From: Oscillospiraceae bacterium | Lineage (GTDB): Bacteria; Bacillota; Clostridia; Oscillospirales; QAMX01 | Direction: 5' to 3' | DNA length: 64,000 nucleotides | Assembly: GCA_015067825.1 (NCBI GenBank) | Contig: SVLQ01000007.1 | Span: 1 to 64,000, forward strand | Part shown: piece by piece, positions 16,945 to 26,717 of the stretch | Position numbering within the stretch: the stretch's first letter is position 1 | Layout: each line of letters starts with the position of its first letter | Program-made: the position numbers and the translations under genes | Notes under the pieces: model-generated | The model's input: the letters and a program-made list of their open reading frames with translations, nothing else | Told to the model about the DNA's origin: nothing | Database searches by the model: none

Positions 16945-18432
16945 TCAGCGGACAAGGATATTGCGATCAAATTCACCCTTCTGAACGATGATTTCTTCGG
17001 GGGCAAGGCGCCTGCCGTGGAAGCTGACGTTTTCAATCACGATGGCTTCGTTGCCGTGGCCTTCTGCCGCACCGCGGAAACGGCATTCGGGCACCGTTTC
17101 GTTTTTGTGCCCCAGAATTTGAATGTCCTCAAAACGCACGCGGCTCGTTTGGCCGAGGATACGGTCTTCCGACCACGGACCGTCGAAGATGGGCGAGTCG
17201 ATCAGGATGGTCTGCCACGGGTACTTGTGCGGATCGTAATCGTTGACGGACATATCGTGCTGGATCTCGGGGAACGGCTCGTTGGGCGAATATTCACAGC
17301 GGATATTCTTGACGAGCATATCGTGGATGTGTGCGCGATCGCCGTTTTGCAGGTCGATGTGGATATGCGTGCCGTGGATGAGGTCGCAGTCGATCCAGAT
17401 AATGTCGTGGTATTCATCCGCGCAGGTCTCTGCACCGAGCTCCAAGCCGCGGCCCCAATCGCACCAGATCGTACAGCCCTCGACGAGAATATGGTGCTGG
17501 TTGGCCTTGTCCCAACCCTTGATGCCCTTGATGACCATGCAGTCGTCGAAATCGCGCAGGAAGCAATCGGCCACGCGCACATAGCGGCTGTTGAAGAGAT
17601 CAATGCCGTCGGAATTGTAGCGCCACATACCGATGGTTTTCACCCACGTGCATTCGCAGAATTCGCAGTCGGCGATGATGGCGGCAAAACTGGCACTGTC
17701 GCGCAGGATCACACCGGAAACTTCGCTGTTTCGGCAGGAATACAACCGCACGCAACCGTTCAAAACGTCTTGCTCGGCAAGGGCTTCGCGCAGAGTGGCT
17801 TCATCGCGCAGGTCTTTGGTATAGTGATAGACGAGCAAACCGGTCGTATCGGTGCGCACCTCGCGGCTGCCGTCGATCACGCCGTAACCGACGATGCGCA
17901 CGTTATTTTTGTGGATGGCCGTCACCGATCCGTAAAGCACCGCACCGCCATCGATGAAGAGTGTTTGACCTTCGGTAAGCTCAACGTCGCCGAGCTCGTG
18001 AATACCGGGGGCGAGGTAGGTGACGTTGGGGGCGGTTTTGTCCACGCCGAAATCGGTCGCGGGGTTGGCGAAAATATGCAGGGCACAGTGGTATCCGTCG
18101 AGCTCGACCGTGTACTGTCCCATTTTGGTGATGGTAAATTCGATCTTGCGGCCCGAAACCTGCGGCACGATTTTTCTGGAGAGCGGACGGACGATGACCT
18201 CGGAAAAATCCTTTGCCGACGTCAGCGTGACGGTGACGGCTTCATCGGCCTCAAAACTCACGAACGAAGCGATCTCCGTTTGGTCGAGCGGGCGCTGACA
18301 GCCCGGCCACGGGGTGTTATAGGGGTAAGCCGAAACGCGGCAAAACCACGCCTCGGTGGGAATTCCGTTGATAGCGATCTGAAAATCGGCAACGGTTGCT
18401 TCGCCCTTGGGCGGATGATGGATCTTGAACAT
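16945..18432 (-). CDS. GH28-type glycoside hydrolase (polygalacturonase-like)
   Basis: A 495-residue protein. The first 130 residues form a beta-sandwich like the N-terminal domain of GH28/GH49-type enzymes. The rest is a right-handed beta-helix with polygalacturonase motifs: GMWRYNSDGIDLFNS (NxD), RDFDDCMVIKG (DD), WGRGLELGAE in place of the usual GHG, and WIDCDLIHG. The aspartates fit an inverting pectinase mechanism, but the missing GHG histidine makes strict polygalacturonase activity doubtful. There is no signal peptide, so it would act on imported oligosaccharides. It stands as a single transcription unit with a consensus promoter and terminator. Confidence 0.8.
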   Translation of the reverse strand: MFKIHHPPKGEATVADFQIAINGIPTEAWFCRVSAYPYNTPWPGCQRPLDQTEIASFVSFEADEAVTVTLTSAKDFSEVIVRPLSRKIVPQVSGRKIEFTITKMGQYTVELDGYHCALHIFANPATDFGVDKTAPNVTYLAPGIHELGDVELTEGQTLFIDGGAVLYGSVTAIHKNNVRIVGYGVIDGSREVRTDTTGLLVYHYTKDLRDEATLREALAEQDVLNGCVRLYSCRNSEVSGVILRDSASFAAIIADCEFCECTWVKTIGMWRYNSDGIDLFNSRYVRVADCFLRDFDDCMVIKGIKGWDKANQHHILVEGCTIWCDWGRGLELGAETCADEYHDIIWIDCDLIHGTHIHIDLQNGDRAHIHDMLVKNIRCEYSPNEPFPEIQHDMSVNDYDPHKYPWQTILIDSPIFDGPWSEDRILGQTSRVRFEDIQILGHKNETVPECRFRGAAEGHGNEAIVIENVSFHGRRLAPEEIIVQKGEFDRNILVR

Positions 18433-18474
18433 TGTGAAACCACCTTTCCGAATGTTGTTGGAGTGCTTAAGCGC

Positions 18475-18503
18475 ATTCTATCAAATCTCGTCCTCTGTGT
18501 CAA
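18475..18503 (-). promoter_or_regulatory. promoter of the GH28-type gene
   Basis: On the minus strand, -35 TTGACA (18498-18503), 17-bp spacer, -10 TAGAAT (18475-18480). Confidence 0.8.
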
Positions 18504-18632
18504 TGGCTGTAAATAAAGCCTTCCGCCAACGAAACAATTATTTAGAGGTTTGCGACATTGATAAGAATAAAAGTAATGTGTTGCATCTGTAAAGTGCACA
18601 AAAAAGATAGAAGAATTTATTTAAAATACCGA
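18504..18632. other. A+T-rich intergenic stretch
   Basis: Within the 319-bp gap between the GH28-type and exported-protein genes. Apart from the two promoters at its ends I see no ORF, repeat or strong hairpin here. Composition is clearly more A+T-rich than the coding neighbours to the left. Confidence 0.5.
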
Positions 18633-18660
18633 TTGACAATTAAATTAAAAAATATAGAAT
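18633..18660 (+). promoter_or_regulatory. promoter of the signal-anchored protein gene
   Basis: -35 TTGACA (18633-18638), 16-bp spacer, -10 TAGAAT (18655-18660) in A+T-rich DNA. Confidence 0.65.
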
Positions 18661-18751
18661 ATAAGTAAGAACAAACGGGGAAATTTGAATTATAGGGGGT
18701 GAATATTAAAATAAACATTATTAATTGGTATGCTCTGAAGGAGGGATAAGT

Positions 18752-19924
18752 TTGAAGAAAAAAATTATTGTGATCGCGTCAATATTTGTAATCGTTGCGA
18801 TATCTGTCGTTACTACGTTCGCAACAAACGATTGGAAATTGCCCATATTCTTTGCGTCACATCGCGAGGAAGAGCTTGTTACGGATGATGAGCAAATTGC
18901 AAAACAAGAAACGTTGTTTCCGTCCTTCTCCGAAGCAGAGTTTTTGGAAGGCGAAATTTTGGTGACAATCCCGTTGGATATTGACGGAAGCGGTGATGGA
19001 TTACACGTCGATTACGTGGAAGAAATGAATCGCTATGCAGCCGGTCAGGCCTTTACGGTGCGCGACGACGGACATGTTTTTGTGTATGATGTCGATCCGA
19101 CAAAGCAATGGGCATATCTTTACGAGTATGTAGACGGTGTTTTGGTGGAGAAGACCGATGTTTATACAAACGGAAGTATTTTTTATAAAATGATTTTCCG
19201 TGGAGAAACATTGTGTGCGGCAGCACTTTATGAAAATAAGGTCTACGAATTCCGCGACGGCGCGCTCCAATTGATTGACGAAGCGTGGAACCGACTCAAC
19301 GGAGAATTGAGCACGGATCCGCAGGCGTTTCGCAGTACGCCGCAAGGTGGCTTGATGATTGGTGATACCGTCGATCATGCCGTTCGCGTGCGTCGTGTCA
19401 GTGCTGACGGTACCGTAGAGAAAGATGTTCGGCAGGGGGTGTTTGTGAGCGATTCCATTTACGTTTTTGAGGATGCAGATGGCAACAACATTTATATGGT
19501 GGACAACGGATTGAAAAATCATATTCTTGTCACAGAAACCGAAGACGGAAAACGACTGGCATCCAATCGTTTTTGCAGTTATGAAGGAAGTTTTGGTGCG
19601 GATAGCGGCGGTCAAGATCCACAAATGCAATTTTTCGGAGTGGATGCAAAGGGACGTGCATATTTTGAACTGACGGTGTTATACCAAAAGGACGGAACGT
19701 TAGTGCCGATGGATGACTCACAGTACTTGATGCGGATTGACAATCTGAATGGAACAGTCGAGACGGTACGAATTCCTGATTCCTTTACCATTCACGCAGA
19801 TTACGGAATAGAGGGATACGCACACACCTCTGGGATATTTGTTGCCGCAGATGGTTCTGTTTACAAAGCGTATTGCTCTTTGGAGAATGGTTTCCAAATT
19901 CGTAAGTTTACGTTTGAATCGTAA
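18752..19924 (+). CDS. signal-anchored extracytoplasmic protein of unknown function
   Basis: A 390-residue protein starting at TTG 18752, 5 bases after GAAGGAGGGA. The start KKKIIVIASIFVIVAISVVTTF is a signal peptide or membrane anchor; the rest is extracytoplasmic, acidic and beta-rich. I do not recognise a named family. Several segments have the rhythm of propeller-type repeats (HVFVYDVDP, NKVYEFRDGALQ, NNIYMVDNGLKNHIL, GSVYKAYCSLENGF), so a six- or seven-bladed propeller is plausible but unproven. The gene has lower G+C than its neighbours and is alone on its strand between two GH genes. Confidence 0.6.
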   Translation: MKKKIIVIASIFVIVAISVVTTFATNDWKLPIFFASHREEELVTDDEQIAKQETLFPSFSEAEFLEGEILVTIPLDIDGSGDGLHVDYVEEMNRYAAGQAFTVRDDGHVFVYDVDPTKQWAYLYEYVDGVLVEKTDVYTNGSIFYKMIFRGETLCAAALYENKVYEFRDGALQLIDEAWNRLNGELSTDPQAFRSTPQGGLMIGDTVDHAVRVRRVSADGTVEKDVRQGVFVSDSIYVFEDADGNNIYMVDNGLKNHILVTETEDGKRLASNRFCSYEGSFGADSGGQDPQMQFFGVDAKGRAYFELTVLYQKDGTLVPMDDSQYLMRIDNLNGTVETVRIPDSFTIHADYGIEGYAHTSGIFVAADGSVYKAYCSLENGFQIRKFTFES

Positions 19925-19932
19925 GAAAATAG

Positions 19933-19976
19933 TAAAAGGGGCGTTCGTCGCACTTGTGCGGCAAACGCCCCTTTTA
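19933..19976. terminator. bidirectional terminator
   Basis: AAAAGGGGCGTT pairs with AACGCCCCTTTT, with an inner GCAC/GTGC stem. It lies between the converging exported-protein and GH38 genes. Confidence 0.85.
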
Positions 19977-19982
19977 TAGCGC

Positions 19983-22900
19983 TTACTTCAGTTTTACCTT
20001 CAAGGTGACGATTTCGTAGGGCTGGACGGTGAGGGACAGGGTATTTCCTTCGGGCGTGAGTTCAGTGTAAACCTTGTCTTCCATCAGCGAAACGACCGAA
20101 GCGGCTTCGATCTCCCTAACAAACGTCAGCGTGACGTGACTGCGGTAGTTCGCCTCTTCGTTCAGACGCACGATCAGATCGCCGTCGTCTTCTGCGCGTT
20201 TGACCGCGCCGATGATGACGTTTTCGGAGTCGATCGAAACGAGCGACATCGCCTTCGGCAGCTTGCCGTCGGTGTGCGCAGCGGTCACGCGGCCGTCGAG
20301 CGGACGGTTGAGCTGGTAGCCCTCGCGGATGACGCCGCCTTCGACGAAGGTCCCTTCGTGCGCGAGGAGCGAATAGGTGAAGCTGTGGTGACCGCGGTCG
20401 GCGACCGGGTTCGGATGCGTCGGCGAGCGGAGCAGCGAGATGGAAAGCTCGTTTTCGAGGCAGCGGTGGCCGTACTTGCAGTTGTTCATCAGCGCGAGGC
20501 CGACTGAGCCGTCGGAGAGGTCGGCCCATTTGTGGGCGCAAACCTCAAACTTCGCGGCTTCCCACGAGGTGTTGGCGTTGGTCTCGCGTTCGATATTGCC
20601 AAACTGGATATCGTAGACCGCGCGGCTCGCATGGATCGTGGTGGGGAAGTGCGCACGCAGGAGAAGGTGGTCTTCGTGCCAATCGATCTCGTTTTCGATA
20701 TCGATGCGCGCGATCTCGGCGTAGACGACGATCGTCTGCGTGATCGTCGACTTGCCGTAGGTGCGGACGGTGCGGAACTTCGCGCTGACCGGGCCGTTTT
20801 CGACGAGCGTACAGACGGCGGCGGTTTCGGGCTCGTAGGCCTGCTCGACGTAGTAGGGCGAGATCTCCCACGCGTCGTAGGTGTACGGACGGTCGACGTA
20901 GGCGACGAGGTGGTTCAGCGTTTTGCCGTCTTCGACGAATTCGACGCCGGTTTCTTTCGCCACGAGCGAGGCGATCTCACCGTGGTCGGTTATGGTCAGC
21001 GTATAGAACGGCGTCTCGCAGACCTTGCCGTCCCAGACTGCCGTTTTCTCCTCGCATGCGATCGGCGCGGCCAGCTTGAAGGTGGTGTAGCCCTTCGCCG
21101 GGACGTTGGCGGCGACAAAGGTCGTTTTGCCGTCGGCGATCTGCGCGGGCAGCGGACGGTTGGCGGCATCGAGCACACAGTACTCGCCGTCGATGGTGCA
21201 GACGTCGCTGCGTTCGGAGAGGCCGGTGTCGTTGAAGCAGACGACCGATTCTTCTTCGGTGGAAACGGCGTCTGCCATCGCCGTCAGCGCGGCGGTAACG
21301 GCCTGTTCGCCTTCACTGAGGATCACCGCGTAGTCGCGGGCGGAGTCCTCGTAGACCTCGCGGATCGACGAGCCGGGCAGAATGTCGTGGAACTGGTTGG
21401 TGAGGATCAGCTCCCAGTTCTTGTCGAACATCTCTTTGGGATAGCTGCCGCCGAGGAAGAGCTGATCCATGTAGGCGAACAACTCGGCCTTTTGGTAGAG
21501 GAATTCGCTCAGACGGTTGTTTTTCTTGTTGTCGGCCATCGTGGTCAGCGTACCGCGGTGGAATTCGAGGTAGAGCTCGCCGACCCACTTCGGCAGATAG
21601 CGGTTGTCCTTGAGCTTTTCGCGCCACTCGTCAAAGTATTCACCGGCAAATGCCCAGTGTACCGACGGAGCACCGGGAATATTCTTGGCGAAACGACGGC
21701 CGTTTTCGAGCATATCGCGGGAGGTACCGCCGCCGCCGTCTCCGTAACCGATCGATGCGAGTACCTCGTTGCAGATGTCCTTGTGCTGGAACCGTTCCCA
21801 CGCACCCATCATTTGGTTTGCGTCGAGGTACGCATTGTATGTGGTGTTGGCCTTGCCGTCACGGGCGTTACGGAATCTGGCGCAGGTGATGAAGTGCGCA
21901 AAAACTTCGCTGCCGTCGATGCCGCGCCAGTTGAAGGTGTCGTAGGGGATCTTGTCGTGGTTGTTCCACGAAATTTTGGTGGTCATGAAGTTGTCGATGC
22001 CGCTCTTTTTCAAAATCTGCGGCAGCGCGGCCGAGTATCCAAAGACGTCGGGCAGCCACAAAATCTTGCAGTCAACGCCGAATTCGCGCTGGAAGAAGCG
22101 CTTGCCGTAGAGGAACTGGCGGACAAAGCCTTCGCCGCTGGTGAGGTTGCAGTCTGCCTCGACCCACATGCCGCCTTCCACTTCCCATCTGCCGTCCTTG
22201 ACCGCCTGTTTCATGCGTTCAAAGAGCTCGGGATAATCGTTTTTGACCCAATTATACAGGCAGGCCTGCGACGACATGAATTTGAACTCGGGGTATTCGT
22301 CCATATAACGCATCATGTTGGCGAAGGTACGCGCCGTTTTTTCGCGAGTCTGGCGCATCGGCCAAAGCCACGCGATGTCGAGGTGCGTGTGGCCGATCCC
22401 GTGAACGAACACGTCGGGCTCGCGCTTGCTGAAGTCGCCGTAGAAGACCTCGTCCATAAACCGCTGCGCCTCGGCGATCGAGGCGTAGAACGCGGGAGAA
22501 CCGATTTCAGTGAGGTCGATCTTGTTGACGGCCTCGTTCAGGAGGTATTCCATCTCCTTTTTTGCGTGCGCGTTGTCGTCGAGGAATTGGCAGATATCCA
22601 GCGGAACGCTGATGTCGTAATAGAGCTTGGTGATGGCGGGGTCGTAGGTTCTGAGCGAGGCGACAAACTTGCAGGCGCAGTCGTGCATTGCCGTAAAGCC
22701 CTTGCATGCGAGGTAGAAGGTCTCGCCGCCTTTTGCGCAGGGGGTGAGCAGGAGTTCACCGTGATTTCGGTCAAAGGCCGAGGTGATTTTTCCGTCGAGG
22801 AAGACGATAAAGTTCGGGTTCGATTCGTCCCAACCGTAGTCAGCGGTCGAAACGTACAGTCTGACTGCCTTGCCTGCAAACGATTCGGGGATCGTCAGCG

Positions 22901-23135
22901 TGCCGCAGATCCAAAGGTACGTGTTCTTGCCGCCGTAGGTGTCGTGACCGCTTGAAAGCGATTCCCAGGCGGAAATGTCGTAATCGGGGAGCTCGGGACC
23001 GCGGAAATCGCCGAAGCAGATCTTTAACCCGGTCACCGGAACGCGTTCGGGCGTTTCGCAGCCTTGGATCGTATCGATGATCTTTTTGGCGCGTTCAAGC
23101 CGGAAGTAACGGTCGGAAATATTTGTATTTACCAT
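19983..23135 (-). CDS. GH38 alpha-mannosidase (second of tandem pair)
   Basis: A 1,050-residue class II alpha-mannosidase that would release alpha-mannose from imported glycans. Domains in order: an N-terminal beta-rich domain with a jelly-roll look (to about 235), the GH38 catalytic barrel with the zinc motif GIGHTHLDIAWLW (about 249) and the nucleophile region LWLPDVFGYSAALP (Asp about 363), the three-helix mid domain containing ILTNQFHDILPGSS (zinc-binding His), and a C-terminal beta-sandwich. The start lies 3 bp after the upstream paralogue's stop codon, with GGGAGA inside that gene's end, so the pair is one operon. No signal peptide. Confidence 0.92.
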   Translation of the reverse strand: MVNTNISDRYFRLERAKKIIDTIQGCETPERVPVTGLKICFGDFRGPELPDYDISAWESLSSGHDTYGGKNTYLWICGTLTIPESFAGKAVRLYVSTADYGWDESNPNFIVFLDGKITSAFDRNHGELLLTPCAKGGETFYLACKGFTAMHDCACKFVASLRTYDPAITKLYYDISVPLDICQFLDDNAHAKKEMEYLLNEAVNKIDLTEIGSPAFYASIAEAQRFMDEVFYGDFSKREPDVFVHGIGHTHLDIAWLWPMRQTREKTARTFANMMRYMDEYPEFKFMSSQACLYNWVKNDYPELFERMKQAVKDGRWEVEGGMWVEADCNLTSGEGFVRQFLYGKRFFQREFGVDCKILWLPDVFGYSAALPQILKKSGIDNFMTTKISWNNHDKIPYDTFNWRGIDGSEVFAHFITCARFRNARDGKANTTYNAYLDANQMMGAWERFQHKDICNEVLASIGYGDGGGGTSRDMLENGRRFAKNIPGAPSVHWAFAGEYFDEWREKLKDNRYLPKWVGELYLEFHRGTLTTMADNKKNNRLSEFLYQKAELFAYMDQLFLGGSYPKEMFDKNWELILTNQFHDILPGSSIREVYEDSARDYAVILSEGEQAVTAALTAMADAVSTEEESVVCFNDTGLSERSDVCTIDGEYCVLDAANRPLPAQIADGKTTFVAANVPAKGYTTFKLAAPIACEEKTAVWDGKVCETPFYTLTITDHGEIASLVAKETGVEFVEDGKTLNHLVAYVDRPYTYDAWEISPYYVEQAYEPETAAVCTLVENGPVSAKFRTVRTYGKSTITQTIVVYAEIARIDIENEIDWHEDHLLLRAHFPTTIHASRAVYDIQFGNIERETNANTSWEAAKFEVCAHKWADLSDGSVGLALMNNCKYGHRCLENELSISLLRSPTHPNPVADRGHHSFTYSLLAHEGTFVEGGVIREGYQLNRPLDGRVTAAHTDGKLPKAMSLVSIDSENVIIGAVKRAEDDGDLIVRLNEEANYRSHVTLTFVREIEAASVVSLMEDKVYTELTPEGNTLSLTVQPYEIVTLKVKLK

Positions 23136-23138
23136 ATC

Positions 23139-26100
23139 TTATTCTCCCATCTCTGCAAAAGCGACCTTGAGCGTGACGATCTCAAACGGCTTTGCCGAAA
23201 CCGGCAGCGTGCCGTTGGCATCGAATGCGAGACATTCGCCGTCGTCGGTCTCGGCGAGGTTTGTGCGGCAGACGCGTGCGACGGGGCGTCCGAAACGCAG
23301 AGCGGCCTTGACGCGGCCGCCCATCGGCTCGTAGAGGCGGATGATCGTCTTGTCGCTGTCTTCCGCGCCCTTGATCGTGTCGATGACGATACCGCTGTCG
23401 GCTTCATCGGCAACAAGCGCGAAACAAGGCTCCAACTTGCCGCCGTCGGTGATCTTGACGTGCGCTTCCAGCGGGCAGTTGAGTGCGTAGCCCTCGCGCA
23501 CGGTATCGGCGGCGCGCAGATTGCCGGCGTGCGGCAGGATCGCATAGGTGAATTCGTGGAATTCGCGGTCGGCGTCGACGTTCGGGCCGGTCGCACATTT
23601 GATCAGCGAGAGCGCCAGATCGGTGCCGCTCGCCGAGTAGCCGTACTTGCAGTCGTTCAAGAGCGAAAGGCCGTAGCCGTTGTCGGAAATATCGGCCCAT
23701 TTGTGGCCGCAGACCTCAAACTTGGCGAAATCCCACGGCGTATTTTCGTGGGTATTGCGCTCGAGACGGCCAAACTGGATCTCGTAGTTTGCCTTGGTGG
23801 CGTTGACGTCGACGGGGAAGTGCGCCTTGAGAAGAATGTGCTTTTCCTTCCAATCGGCGGAGGTACGGAAATCGATGCGCGGCGAGTGCTTGTAGAAAAC
23901 GATGTCCTGCGAGACCGTCGAGTTGTGGAACCGACGCACCTGACGCAAAACGGCGTAGAGCGGGCCGTTTTCGGCAAGCTCGGAGGAAACGAGGTTACCG
24001 AGATCCTCGTATTTTTCTTTGTAGAAGACGTTAATATCCCACGCGTCGTTATGGAGCGGGAGATCTTCGTAGGCGCGCAGCAGGTTGGCGCGCTCGCCCG
24101 GCATCAGAACTTCGCGGTCGTTCATCTTGTCGTAAAGCGAAACGATGAAGCCTTGTTCGTCGAACGAAACGCGGTAGAAGTCGCTTTCAATCACGCTGCC
24201 GTCGAAGTCAACGGTCGGGTAATCGTCTTCATCTTCGCAGGTTGCGTCGGTCGGTGTGAACACGGCGTAGCCCTTGGCGGGAACCTCGGCGGCAAAGCAG
24301 AGCTTGCCGTCGGCGGTGCGCTGGACGGTCGTACCGGCGATGGCGGCCGCATCGGAATCCACGCAGACGAGGTCGCTGCGGTCAAATCCCGTGGGGTTGA
24401 ACACGACGATGTCGCCGGCTTTGCCGGAGACCGCCGCGGTGAGCGAATCGGCAGCCTGCGCGGCGATCTGCCCGCCGATCGCGAAGGATTTTTCGTAGTC
24501 GGCGTCGGCATCGTCGTAGACCGGCTTGATCGACGAGCCGGGCAGGATGTCGTGGAACTGGTTGGTGAGCACGATCTTCCAGCCGTCGTCAAGCTGCGCC
24601 TTTGGGTATTCGCCGTCGGCCAGCAGCCGATCCATCGAAGCGAGCCATTCGGCCTTCTGGTAAAGCAGTTCACTCTTTCTGTTCTTTTTCTTCATGCGGC
24701 CCATCGAGGTCAACGTGCCGCGGTGCAGCTCGAAATAGAGTTCGCCGACCCATTTGGGCAGCAGACGGTTGCCTTCAAGCTTCTTCGACCATTTGTCGAA
24801 CCAATCGCCGACGAAGCCCCATCTGATCTTGGGCGCGCCGGGCAGACCGTTTTCCATGCGCTTGCCGAATTCCATCATGTAGTCGGCCGTGCCGCCGCCG
24901 CCGTCGCCCCAGCCGATCGGCAGGAAGACTTCGTTGGTCAGCTCTTTGTCGTGGTAGTGCTTCCACGCGCCGTCGATCCATGTCGGCGAGAGCTCGGTGT
25001 TGTATGCGGTGGAGAAATCGCCGTTCTGCACCCAATCGATCTTGGCACCGGTGATCAGATGGGTAAAGACTTCGCTGCCGTCGATGCCCTGCCAGGTGAA
25101 GGTGTCGTGCGGCATGCAGTTGTATTCGTTGTTATTGATCTTGGCTGTTGTGAAATAGTCGAGCCCGAACTGTTTCAAGATCTGCGGCAGCGAAGCCGAG
25201 TAACCGAAGACATCGGGCAGCCACAGCATCTTGCATTCCTTGCCGAATTCTTCGCGGAAGAATCGCGTGCCGTAGAGGAACTGGCGGACAAAGCCTTCGC
25301 CGCTGGTGAGGTTGCAGTCGGCTTCGACCCACATGCCGCCGTCGACCTCCCAGCGCCCGGCGGCGATCGCCGCTTTGATGCGCTCGTAAACCTCCGGGTA
25401 GTCCTCTTTGACGAAGTTATAGAGGGCGGCCTGCGAGGAGATGAAGGTGTAGTTGGGGTCGGTATCAATATAATGAAGGGCGTTTAAGAACGTACGCAGT
25501 GTTTTTTCGCGCGTCTGGCGCATTCTCCACATCCACGCGACGTCAATGTGCGCGTGGCCGATGCACGAAACGGTGGCATCGGGAGCGGCTTCGGCCCACT
25601 TGCCGCGGTAGAAGTTGTCCCAAAGATAGTTGTGGGCCGCAGTCAGGGAGGTGACGTAGCTTTCCGAATAGGGCTCGCGCAGATCCATCATCGTAATCGC
25701 TTCCGAAAGCGGGGCGATCAGCTGCATTTTCGTACCGTCCTGCATCCCGAGCATCTTGGCCTGCTCGTAGGGAAGGCGCAGGTCATAGTAAAGGCTCTCG
25801 GTGAGGAGGTCGATCGCGCGGAGGATCGGGCAGAAGAAATCGGTATTGCCGTGCTCGGTCCAGTATTTCAGCGCGATAACGTAGGTCTCGCCGCCTTCGG
25901 CCTTTTTGGTCAGCAGAATGCTTTTGTGGAAACGATCGAAATGGCCGACGAGCTCGCCGTTGACGTAGCAGATGTAGCCGGGGTTGGAGCGGGTCCAACG
26001 GGAAAACGGATCGTCGTCGCCGAAAAGTGTCGATTTGATGTTCAGGGCAACACGGTGGCCGGCGAACGCAGCGGGGATCACAACGGTGCGGCGGAACCAA

Positions 26101-26327
26101 CCGTATTCGTCCGCGCTGCCAAACCGCGACATCTTGCCAAAGTCCGTCCAAGCCGAATCGTCGTAGTCAACGGCTTGCGGCCCGTTGAAATCTCCGTAGG
26201 TGTGTTTCCAACCGACGAGCTCTTCCGTCAGCGGATAGCGCAGGTCACTCAAAAGACCGAGATAGTGCTTAACGCGCTCCTCGCGATAAAGCAGGTCTTT
26301 ATAGTGGCGGTCGTCCAATTTTTTCAA
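23139..26327 (-). CDS. GH38 alpha-mannosidase (first of tandem pair)
   Basis: A 1,062-residue paralogue of the downstream enzyme with the same domain order: N-terminal beta-sandwich, the zinc motif CIGHAHIDVAWMWRMRQTRE (about 258), LWLPDVFGYSASLP with the nucleophile Asp (about 372), ILTNQFHDILPGSS, and the C-terminal beta domain. Long stretches around the active site match the second copy (EADCNLTSGEGFVRQFLYG), while the N-terminal and C-terminal domains diverge, suggesting different linkage preferences. The start is TTG 26327, about 10 bases after AGAGGA; the nearby ATG is out of frame. No signal peptide. First gene of the operon, behind a consensus promoter. Confidence 0.92.
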   Translation of the reverse strand: MKKLDDRHYKDLLYREERVKHYLGLLSDLRYPLTEELVGWKHTYGDFNGPQAVDYDDSAWTDFGKMSRFGSADEYGWFRRTVVIPAAFAGHRVALNIKSTLFGDDDPFSRWTRSNPGYICYVNGELVGHFDRFHKSILLTKKAEGGETYVIALKYWTEHGNTDFFCPILRAIDLLTESLYYDLRLPYEQAKMLGMQDGTKMQLIAPLSEAITMMDLREPYSESYVTSLTAAHNYLWDNFYRGKWAEAAPDATVSCIGHAHIDVAWMWRMRQTREKTLRTFLNALHYIDTDPNYTFISSQAALYNFVKEDYPEVYERIKAAIAAGRWEVDGGMWVEADCNLTSGEGFVRQFLYGTRFFREEFGKECKMLWLPDVFGYSASLPQILKQFGLDYFTTAKINNNEYNCMPHDTFTWQGIDGSEVFTHLITGAKIDWVQNGDFSTAYNTELSPTWIDGAWKHYHDKELTNEVFLPIGWGDGGGGTADYMMEFGKRMENGLPGAPKIRWGFVGDWFDKWSKKLEGNRLLPKWVGELYFELHRGTLTSMGRMKKKNRKSELLYQKAEWLASMDRLLADGEYPKAQLDDGWKIVLTNQFHDILPGSSIKPVYDDADADYEKSFAIGGQIAAQAADSLTAAVSGKAGDIVVFNPTGFDRSDLVCVDSDAAAIAGTTVQRTADGKLCFAAEVPAKGYAVFTPTDATCEDEDDYPTVDFDGSVIESDFYRVSFDEQGFIVSLYDKMNDREVLMPGERANLLRAYEDLPLHNDAWDINVFYKEKYEDLGNLVSSELAENGPLYAVLRQVRRFHNSTVSQDIVFYKHSPRIDFRTSADWKEKHILLKAHFPVDVNATKANYEIQFGRLERNTHENTPWDFAKFEVCGHKWADISDNGYGLSLLNDCKYGYSASGTDLALSLIKCATGPNVDADREFHEFTYAILPHAGNLRAADTVREGYALNCPLEAHVKITDGGKLEPCFALVADEADSGIVIDTIKGAEDSDKTIIRLYEPMGGRVKAALRFGRPVARVCRTNLAETDDGECLAFDANGTLPVSAKPFEIVTLKVAFAEMGE

Positions 26328-26400
26328 AACGCATTCATCCTCTCTGTACTGTTTTGGCTGTGCGGGATAAGCGGTATAAATTTGCAGTTCTTATGGAACT

Positions 26401-26429
26401 ATTATACCATATCCGTCCGGGAATGTCAG
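26401..26429 (-). promoter_or_regulatory. promoter of the GH38 operon
   Basis: On the minus strand, -35 CTGACA (26424-26429), 17-bp spacer, perfect -10 TATAAT (26401-26406). Confidence 0.75.
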
Positions 26430-26717
26430 CGCATCCGGTAGATTTTTTTACGGCGGAAATTTTGAACGGACAATAAAATACGGTTTGTCCGAAAAAAGAA
26501 AATTGAGATAAGAAAAATGGGAAAATGGCAGAAATTGCATATAAACAAAATGATTTTTGGATATAATGACACGGAATGTAAAATCTTATTCTGTTCGGAA
26601 ATACGAATGGAAAAACAGAAGATTCCGCCAAAGCGGACGGAGAAAAACACAGGGAATAGAAAAATGTAAAACAAATCGGAGAAAAAACAAAAAATAGCTG
26701 CCTGAGTGTGAAAGTTG
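26430..26717. other. A+T-rich divergent intergenic region
   Basis: Middle of the 455-bp gap between the divergent GH38 operon and oadB. It is purine-rich and A+T-rich, with one weak hairpin near 26474-26496 (GGACAA/TTTGTCC). No gene-like ORF or repeat is evident. It probably contains regulator sites for one or both operons, but I cannot define them. Confidence 0.45.

Noticed and set aside
16819..18516. A 565-residue plus-strand frame
   Set aside because: It is antisense to the GH28-type gene and starts and ends in non-coding sequence.
20532..25487. Two 807-residue open frames on the plus strand at 20532-22955 and 23064-25487
   Set aside because: They lie antisense to the two GH38 genes and have repetitive, non-natural composition. 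Equal length reflects the paralogy of the opposite strand.
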